From NCBI RefSeq assembly GCF_004329715.1, contig NZ_JXSY01000005.1, positions 1 through 64,000 of the forward strand: a DNA stretch of 64,000 nt. The letters are read 5' to 3'. The position numbers and the translations under genes were made by a program. Below, piece by piece: positions 58,955 through 64,000 of this stretch; within the stretch, counting starts at the first letter, position 1; each line of letters opens with the position of its first letter. This DNA comes from Bowmanella sp. JS7-9. Its GTDB lineage: Bacteria; Pseudomonadota; Gammaproteobacteria; Enterobacterales; Alteromonadaceae. The notes beneath the pieces were generated by a model. It saw only the letters and a program-made list of their open reading frames with translations. It searched no databases and was not told the origin of the DNA.

Positions 58955-60186
58955 GACGCCCTTTTTTTAATGCTTTGCTCAAATTCTTCAAGCATTTTAG
59001 TCGCTAAAACCTTTCGGTCATATAACGAGGCATGCCGATATGCATTTGCGGCAAAGGTGTTATTCATATCACTTTCGTTTACTAACAATCTCAGTGCATC
59101 AGCCAATTTTTTGGGACATTCAGGCTCAATGATGAGTCCCGAATCCGTCCATTCAATGATGTCAGTAGCCTCGCCTTTTGGTGCGCAGATTATCATGGGT
59201 AGTCCCATACCCATGCTTTCGAATATCTTTGATGGAATGACCGTCTTAAATAATTCGGTGTCCTTCAAACTTATCAATGAGACATCACAAAGACTCCAAA
59301 GACGAGGCATCATTTCTTTTGGTTGGCGAGGAATTGACACGACATTGGTCAAGTCTCTACCGGTGATACCCTCATTCAATTGCTCTTTTGCTGCCCCACC
59401 ACCCGCGAACAAAAAACGTATTTTATCGTTCTCTTTTAGTAATGCCGCAGCATCCAACACCTTATCCAGTGCATGCGCCATACCGTGGGTACCAACATAG
59501 CCAAGAACAAACTTATCAGTTAGCCCATATCGTTCGGCTAACTCTTCGTCTTTGCACTTAACTGGCTTGTAGGTTGAAAGATCCACACCGTTTAGCACTA
59601 CACCGATTTTGTCCCCATCAATCCCACGGTCTAATAATTCACGTTTAAACGAATGCGTCACAGACACAATCCGATCTGCGCGGCGATATAGAAACATTTC
59701 AACTTTTTCTAAAAACCGAATCGCTGCAGACTTTTCCATTGCACCAACCGCAGTTATTGAAGCCGGCCAAATATCCCGCAACTCAAAAACAAATGGCTTT
59801 CTTCTAACTGCACTTAATGCCCAGGCACCACAAGCGGTAAAAAATTGAGGAGAGGTGCCAACAATAACGTCTGGCTTTTTTACAAACAGTCCGGCAAAAA
59901 AACCGGTGGCCATAAAAGACAAAAAGTCTAAAGTGCGCTTAACGAAGCCCTCATTCGCTGTAATGAAGGTTTTTACCCGACGAACTTCTATTCCGTCGAT
60001 AATTTCCTTCTGAAACCATTTATTTTTGTAACCTGCAAATACCTTACCTTCAGGAAAATTAGGGACTCCAGTGATAATAGTAACCTTGTGACCCAGCTTG
60101 ACCCACTCACGTGCATGTTCATAGGTGCGTGTTGCCGGTGCATTGCCCTCAGGAGGGAAATTATCCGTTAGAAAGAGAATATGCAT
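58951..60186 (-). CDS. GT4 family glycosyltransferase (WbuB-like)
   Basis: A 411-residue retaining GT-B glycosyltransferase. The N-terminal domain has FLTDNFPPEGNAPATRTYEHA and VGTSPQFFTACGAWALSAV. The C-terminal nucleotide-binding domain has VVLNGVD, LGYVGTHGMAHALDKVLDA and a PSKIFESMGMGLPMI block with the EX7E-like glutamates. It resembles WbuB-type transferases of O-antigen clusters. Donor and acceptor sugars are not known; it would act on the cytoplasmic face of the inner membrane. Confidence 0.87.
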   Translation of the reverse strand: MHILFLTDNFPPEGNAPATRTYEHAREWVKLGHKVTIITGVPNFPEGKVFAGYKNKWFQKEIIDGIEVRRVKTFITANEGFVKRTLDFLSFMATGFFAGLFVKKPDVIVGTSPQFFTACGAWALSAVRRKPFVFELRDIWPASITAVGAMEKSAAIRFLEKVEMFLYRRADRIVSVTHSFKRELLDRGIDGDKIGVVLNGVDLSTYKPVKCKDEELAERYGLTDKFVLGYVGTHGMAHALDKVLDAAALLKENDKIRFLFAGGGAAKEQLNEGITGRDLTNVVSIPRQPKEMMPRLWSLCDVSLISLKDTELFKTVIPSKIFESMGMGLPMIICAPKGEATDIIEWTDSGLIIEPECPKKLADALRLLVNESDMNNTFAANAYRHASLYDRKVLATKMLEEFEQSIKKRAS

Positions 60187-60192
60187 ACAGAT

Positions 60193-61827
60193 TTACTTCC
60201 AGGTTATCTGCGTTACAACAGAAGGCTTATCGAAAATATAAACTATTTTTTTGGTTGGAACAGAGATACCAAACTCAGGGTGCCAGCTTGTCTCCGCCAC
60301 TCGGAAGTGGGCACCTTCCGTTGCAAGCTTCAACTCTGTACCACCAATATTCAAGGTCACTTCGCTAGTATCAACATGCGAGATATCGACGTCAGGATGC
60401 AGATGCAAATAACCTTCTGCCTCGTCATAGGAACCAATCAATTCATCTGCAATCACCAGTTTATTGGACGACACCTGCCATTCTCTCTTGTGAAGGCAAT
60501 TAATACCTTGCTGTTTGAATCCAGTGTGTGACGCAGAAAATTGATGTTTGTTAATATCAACAGTTCGTTGAATCGTATTACCCCGGCGTGCAACCCTGAA
60601 TCCACTCCAGACTTCGCACGAATCAATTCCGTCAATTGCAACGGTATTATGAGCTGATGTTTGACGCTGACGCAGGCGCTCTGAACTTAAACCATATTCT
60701 GAGATACCAGAGTTAACGAAAACGCGTTTACCTTCGACAGCGAGTTCGAAAGAAAAGGTATCAGCATGAGCATGACCAGGAATATAAGTCGGTCCTATTT
60801 GAGATAAATCCGCGATTAACGATACGTCACTTGATTTGACTACAACATGTCCCGCCTTCGGGTAATCGATGGTCGTCAAATCTGCATAACTAACTGTAGG
60901 TTGAGAAAAACCCAAACTTTTAGCGTATTCGAATATCTCGGCGTTATCCGGTGCGATCCCCAAGGCACTATCGTTAAAAAAGCTAATCTTGCCGTCTATG
61001 TGGCTCATGTCCGCCAAATACTGCAGCATCGCAGGAATTTTGTCTTCCAGACGCTTAAGTAATATTTTCGGAAACTTAGCAGGGAATGTTCTGCCCAAAT
61101 TGACCATATCAAGCAAATCGACCAGCATAATTGCATGATACATAGGTGTAAGTTCAAAGTTTGCACCATCTTCAAGGACCTGTTCATCCAGCTCTTGCCC
61201 GATGATTTCCGCTCCTTTTTCCAACCACCTATTTGCCTCCTGCCCTTCAATAAAACATCCTGCGAAAAGCAAGGCTTTGCCATTAACAAACAAATGGTTG
61301 CCAAGTAAATGGTACTCCAGCTCCTGCGACAAATAGTCCGCTTGTGTTGCCAGCGAATTAAGCCAGGCTTGCTTTGGGTCAAAACCATCCAAAAATGCTT
61401 TAACCCAATTAACTACCCGCAACGAAATTGGATACGGCTCCCAGCCATTGCCTTTGGGTGCCGGGTTATGCTTAATCCAGTTATCCAGCCAAACACTTTG
61501 CGCCGCACGACGTTCGCTTGCATTTTTCGCAATCAAATCATCAAAATAATGCAGGTTATACAACCATAATTTTTCTTGCGCAGGCTCATTCCAGTCATCC
61601 TGCGAAAGCACACTTCCCGGCTTGTTCAAAAAACAACAATCAGTCTCAGACAGGAACTTTTGCTTACCCAAAGGTTGCGCAATCCATGTGGTAACTGATG
61701 GTGCTAACGTGGCGATATCATCAAAAAAATTAACCTTGGGATGTGAAAGCTTTTTCAAGAGCCGATAGCCGAACTGTTTGAGTTTGAGATACTTCAGTGT
61801 GTGGAAATAGAGTGAAACTTTTTTCAT
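60193..61827 (-). CDS. Heparinase II/III-fold protein of a polysaccharide cluster
   Basis: A 544-residue protein. The N-terminal half is an alpha-helical toroid (LWLYNLHYFDDLIA, NGWEPYPISLRVVNWVKAF). The C-terminal half is the heparinase II/III beta-sandwich, with GHAHADTFSFELAVEGKRVFVNSG and RQRQTSAHNTVAIDG. No signal peptide is visible, which is unusual for a lyase of external glycans and suggests cytoplasmic or inner-membrane work during assembly. It lies between the bi-domain oxidoreductase and the GT4 gene. Confidence 0.85.
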   Translation of the reverse strand: MKKVSLYFHTLKYLKLKQFGYRLLKKLSHPKVNFFDDIATLAPSVTTWIAQPLGKQKFLSETDCCFLNKPGSVLSQDDWNEPAQEKLWLYNLHYFDDLIAKNASERRAAQSVWLDNWIKHNPAPKGNGWEPYPISLRVVNWVKAFLDGFDPKQAWLNSLATQADYLSQELEYHLLGNHLFVNGKALLFAGCFIEGQEANRWLEKGAEIIGQELDEQVLEDGANFELTPMYHAIMLVDLLDMVNLGRTFPAKFPKILLKRLEDKIPAMLQYLADMSHIDGKISFFNDSALGIAPDNAEIFEYAKSLGFSQPTVSYADLTTIDYPKAGHVVVKSSDVSLIADLSQIGPTYIPGHAHADTFSFELAVEGKRVFVNSGISEYGLSSERLRQRQTSAHNTVAIDGIDSCEVWSGFRVARRGNTIQRTVDINKHQFSASHTGFKQQGINCLHKREWQVSSNKLVIADELIGSYDEAEGYLHLHPDVDISHVDTSEVTLNIGGTELKLATEGAHFRVAETSWHPEFGISVPTKKIVYIFDKPSVVTQITWK

Positions 61828-61834
61828 GAAAAAT

Positions 61835-61855
61835 AAGGCGCCTTTGAGGCGCCTT
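61835..61855 (-). terminator. Intercistronic hairpin before the heparinase-fold gene
   Basis: AAGGCGCCT (61835-61843) pairs with AGGCGCCTT (61847-61855) across a 3-base loop. On the minus strand ATTTTT follows, then the ATG at 61827. It looks like a terminator or attenuator placed inside the operon and covers the region where the ribosome site should be. Confidence 0.6.
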
Positions 61856-61859
61856 GTCC

Positions 61860-63980
61860 TTATTTTCTAAGTTGCTGGGCAATATCTACGGATATTCTGG
61901 CTACTTCAAAAATTTCGTCCGCCGGAATTGGGCAAGGGTTACCATTTTGTATTGCGTCTACAAACGCCTTCGTGCAATTTGCCTGGCCTTTGTCCTGAGA
62001 CCATAAATTCATTTTGCTAAATCCTTTCCAGCCAAATCCTGTAAGCTTCCGGAAATTATCCAATTGTAAAACGGCATCGTCACAGAAAACTTCTACTCGC
62101 TCTTTCGGGAAAGCCTTGCCGCCATTGGCAAAGTAGTGAATTGAACCAACCGAGCCATCTTCAAATGTCAAAGTGATAATTGCTTTGTCTTCTGTAATTT
62201 CAACGCCATCTACGTCACCCATCTTTACCGCATTAAATGAAGTGATTTTGGCTCCGGCCAGGAAGCGCATGAGGTCAATATAGTGGCACGCTTCACCGAT
62301 AATGCGTCCACCACCAATCGCTGGATCTTGCGTCCAATGATCAGCAGGAATCGCCCCCGCGTTCATTGTCATAATAAAGGTTTTGGGTACCTTTTTAGGA
62401 GCCAATAATGCCTTTATTTTTTGGACTTGTGGCGCGAAACGACGGTTATAGCCAACCATCACCATAGCATTTGACGTGCGCTGTGCGTCTTCAATTTCAT
62501 TAATCTCTTCATGCGTCAGCGCTAAAGGTTTCTCAACAAACACATGCTTGCCTTTTTCCAAAGCAGATATCGCCTGCGATGCGTGCAAATTGTGCTGGGT
62601 GGCAATAACTACCGCGTCTGTCGAATCTCCCAGTGCCTCGCCAATATCTGTCGCAGCTTTTGAAAAGCCTGCCTTTTTACCGTTATGAACAGCAGATATG
62701 CCAGTACTTGTAACGATTGTCGCTAACTCTGCCCCGGCATTTTTAAATGCTGGTATGAGTACACGAGAAGCGTAGTTGCCACCACCGATAAACGAAATGC
62801 GACCAGATGATGCCTTAAGCTCTCCCCCAACGTCACTTTTAATGAGGTTAACCGAAGAAAGCAACGGATCATTCGCTAATGCTTTCTCATAGTTAATAAT
62901 GATACCCAACGAGTCTCGTTCGTCTAATTTAGCGTATGCTTCGGCAGCCTTCTCAACTTCAAACTGATAGCTAATCAATGGACGAAGATTTAACTTACCC
63001 TCGGAAATCAAATCCAGAATCGCTTCAAAATTTCGTTGTTGCGTCCATCTAACGAATGCAAACGGATAATCTTTCCCTTTATCTTCGTATTCTGGATCGT
63101 ATCTGCCCGGCCCGTATGAGCACGATACCTGAAAGGTTAATTCTTTTTCGTAAAAGTCGTTCCGGTTTAATTCCAAACCGACTACACCAACCAAAACTAT
63201 TCGCCCTCTCTTACGGCACATTGTAGCTGCCTGATGAACAATATCGTGGCTTTTTGAACTGGCGGTAATTAAAACGGCGTCAACACCTCTACCACGTGAG
63301 ATTTCATTAGCTACTGCTATTGGATCGTCACCTTTGGATAGATTCACTACCTCTGCGCCAAAAGATTTTGCTAACTCACACTTTGACGAATCAAAATCAA
63401 TTCCGATTACTTTACAACCATTAGCTTTGAGAATTTGAACCGCAATTAAGCCTATTAGGCCAAGGCCGGTAACCACAACAGTTTCACCTATTGTTGGGTT
63501 CACCAGTCGAATACCCTGCATTGCAATAGAACCCAATACGGTGAATACCGCTTCCTCATCAGAAACATTATCAGGAATTTTTGCAATAAGATTATTTGGA
63601 ACCCTTACAACGCTAGCGTGTTTGCCATTGGAAATTACACGCGTACCGATCGGTAGGTTGTCATTTGAGGTCTCCAAAATCGTACCCACATTGCAATAAC
63701 CCAATTGCATAGGTTCATCAAGTTTGGTTTTGACCGCAGAATATGTGGCGGCAAGGCCATCGGTCTTTACTTTCTCAAGCACCATTTTAACCTTTTCAGG
63801 TTGCCCCAGCGCCTTGCCAATTAAACCGGACTTCCCAAAATCGACCAGCATTTTTTCAGTACCACTGGAGATCAGCGTCAAATTTGTTTTAATCAAACAA
63901 TGGTGTGATTTGTTTATCGGCTTGGGGATTTCTATGATTTCTGTTGTGCCCGAATTAATATCCTGAACTACCTGGTACAT
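61860..63980 (-). CDS. Bi-domain oxidoreductase (MDR + GFO/IDH/MocA)
   Basis: A 706-residue fusion. Residues about 1-375 are a medium-chain dehydrogenase fold with VVTGLGLIGLIAVQILKANG as NAD loop but without the usual zinc cysteines. Residues about 390-706 are a Gfo/Idh/MocA oxidoreductase, with ISFIGGGNYASRVLIPAF and the catalytic-region EKPLALT. Such fusions occur next to heparinase-fold and GT4 genes in surface glycan clusters, where they may remodel a nucleotide- or lipid-linked sugar; the reaction is not known to me. The ORF is complete; a following gene upstream would lie outside the window. Confidence 0.85.
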   Translation of the reverse strand: MYQVVQDINSGTTEIIEIPKPINKSHHCLIKTNLTLISSGTEKMLVDFGKSGLIGKALGQPEKVKMVLEKVKTDGLAATYSAVKTKLDEPMQLGYCNVGTILETSNDNLPIGTRVISNGKHASVVRVPNNLIAKIPDNVSDEEAVFTVLGSIAMQGIRLVNPTIGETVVVTGLGLIGLIAVQILKANGCKVIGIDFDSSKCELAKSFGAEVVNLSKGDDPIAVANEISRGRGVDAVLITASSKSHDIVHQAATMCRKRGRIVLVGVVGLELNRNDFYEKELTFQVSCSYGPGRYDPEYEDKGKDYPFAFVRWTQQRNFEAILDLISEGKLNLRPLISYQFEVEKAAEAYAKLDERDSLGIIINYEKALANDPLLSSVNLIKSDVGGELKASSGRISFIGGGNYASRVLIPAFKNAGAELATIVTSTGISAVHNGKKAGFSKAATDIGEALGDSTDAVVIATQHNLHASQAISALEKGKHVFVEKPLALTHEEINEIEDAQRTSNAMVMVGYNRRFAPQVQKIKALLAPKKVPKTFIMTMNAGAIPADHWTQDPAIGGGRIIGEACHYIDLMRFLAGAKITSFNAVKMGDVDGVEITEDKAIITLTFEDGSVGSIHYFANGGKAFPKERVEVFCDDAVLQLDNFRKLTGFGWKGFSKMNLWSQDKGQANCTKAFVDAIQNGNPCPIPADEIFEVARISVDIAQQLRK

Positions 63981-64000
63981 AATTACTCCAATAATTTTTA

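Overview
The window looks like a chromosomal segment of a marine-type gammaproteobacterium, most likely of the order Alteromonadales. I infer this from the proteins (E. coli-like ProS, CmoA/CmoB, Syd, long-form QueF, PpnN, YqcC/TruC/YqcA, DUF3192, DUF2789, DUF3301, DUF3549), from the conserved rpsB-to-accA gene order and from moderate GC content. No phage, transposase, tRNA, rRNA or CRISPR array was seen. Species assignment is not possible from the sequence alone.

Layout. (1) 1-17 kb is mixed housekeeping and surface or secreted functions: a small secreted protein between two look-alike terminators, proS-cmoA-cmoB, a large cadherin-like lipoprotein, a free-standing ExoP-type galactose-binding-like domain protein, a MATE pump with a MOSC protein, a rhomboid protease, adenosine deaminase, a secreted metalloprotease whose C-terminus runs in frame into a lipoprotein, an MBL hydrolase, a patatin and a diguanylate cyclase. 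(2) 16.6-36.9 kb, minus strand, is the classic cluster rpsB-tsf-pyrH-frr-uppS-cdsA-dxr-rseP-bamA-skp-lpxD-fabZ-lpxA-lpxB-rnhB-dnaE-accA-tilS. It links translation, undecaprenyl, phospholipid and lipid A synthesis, outer-membrane assembly and replication; many genes overlap or abut. (3) 36.9-41.3 kb, plus strand: map-glnD-dapD, divergent from rpsB. (4) 41.3-51.8 kb: yqcC-truC-yqcA, DUF3549-DUF3301, small conserved genes, syd/queF (divergent), ppnN, and an IDH3-type isocitrate dehydrogenase. (5) 51.8-64 kb: a surface polysaccharide locus with wecA, wecB-wecC, galU, ugd, a UDP-glucuronate 4-epimerase, a GT4 transferase, a heparinase-fold protein and a bi-domain oxidoreductase. Together these would make UDP-ManNAcA, UDP-GlcA and probably UDP-GalA for an acidic glycan.

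The most notable non-coding item is at about 44183-44520 on the minus strand. This 570-base gene-free gap carries about twenty GGA motifs, four copies of TCAGGGA, a strong intrinsic terminator, and a GacA/UvrY-type box (TGTAGG-N6-CTTACA) about 180 bases upstream of the predicted start. That is the architecture of a CsrB/CsrC-family RNA that titrates CsrA. Other points of interest are the metalloprotease-lipoprotein fusion, a hairpin that covers the ribosome binding site of the diguanylate cyclase, a symmetric double -10 element shared by syd and queF, and a possible decayed gene between queF and ppnN.
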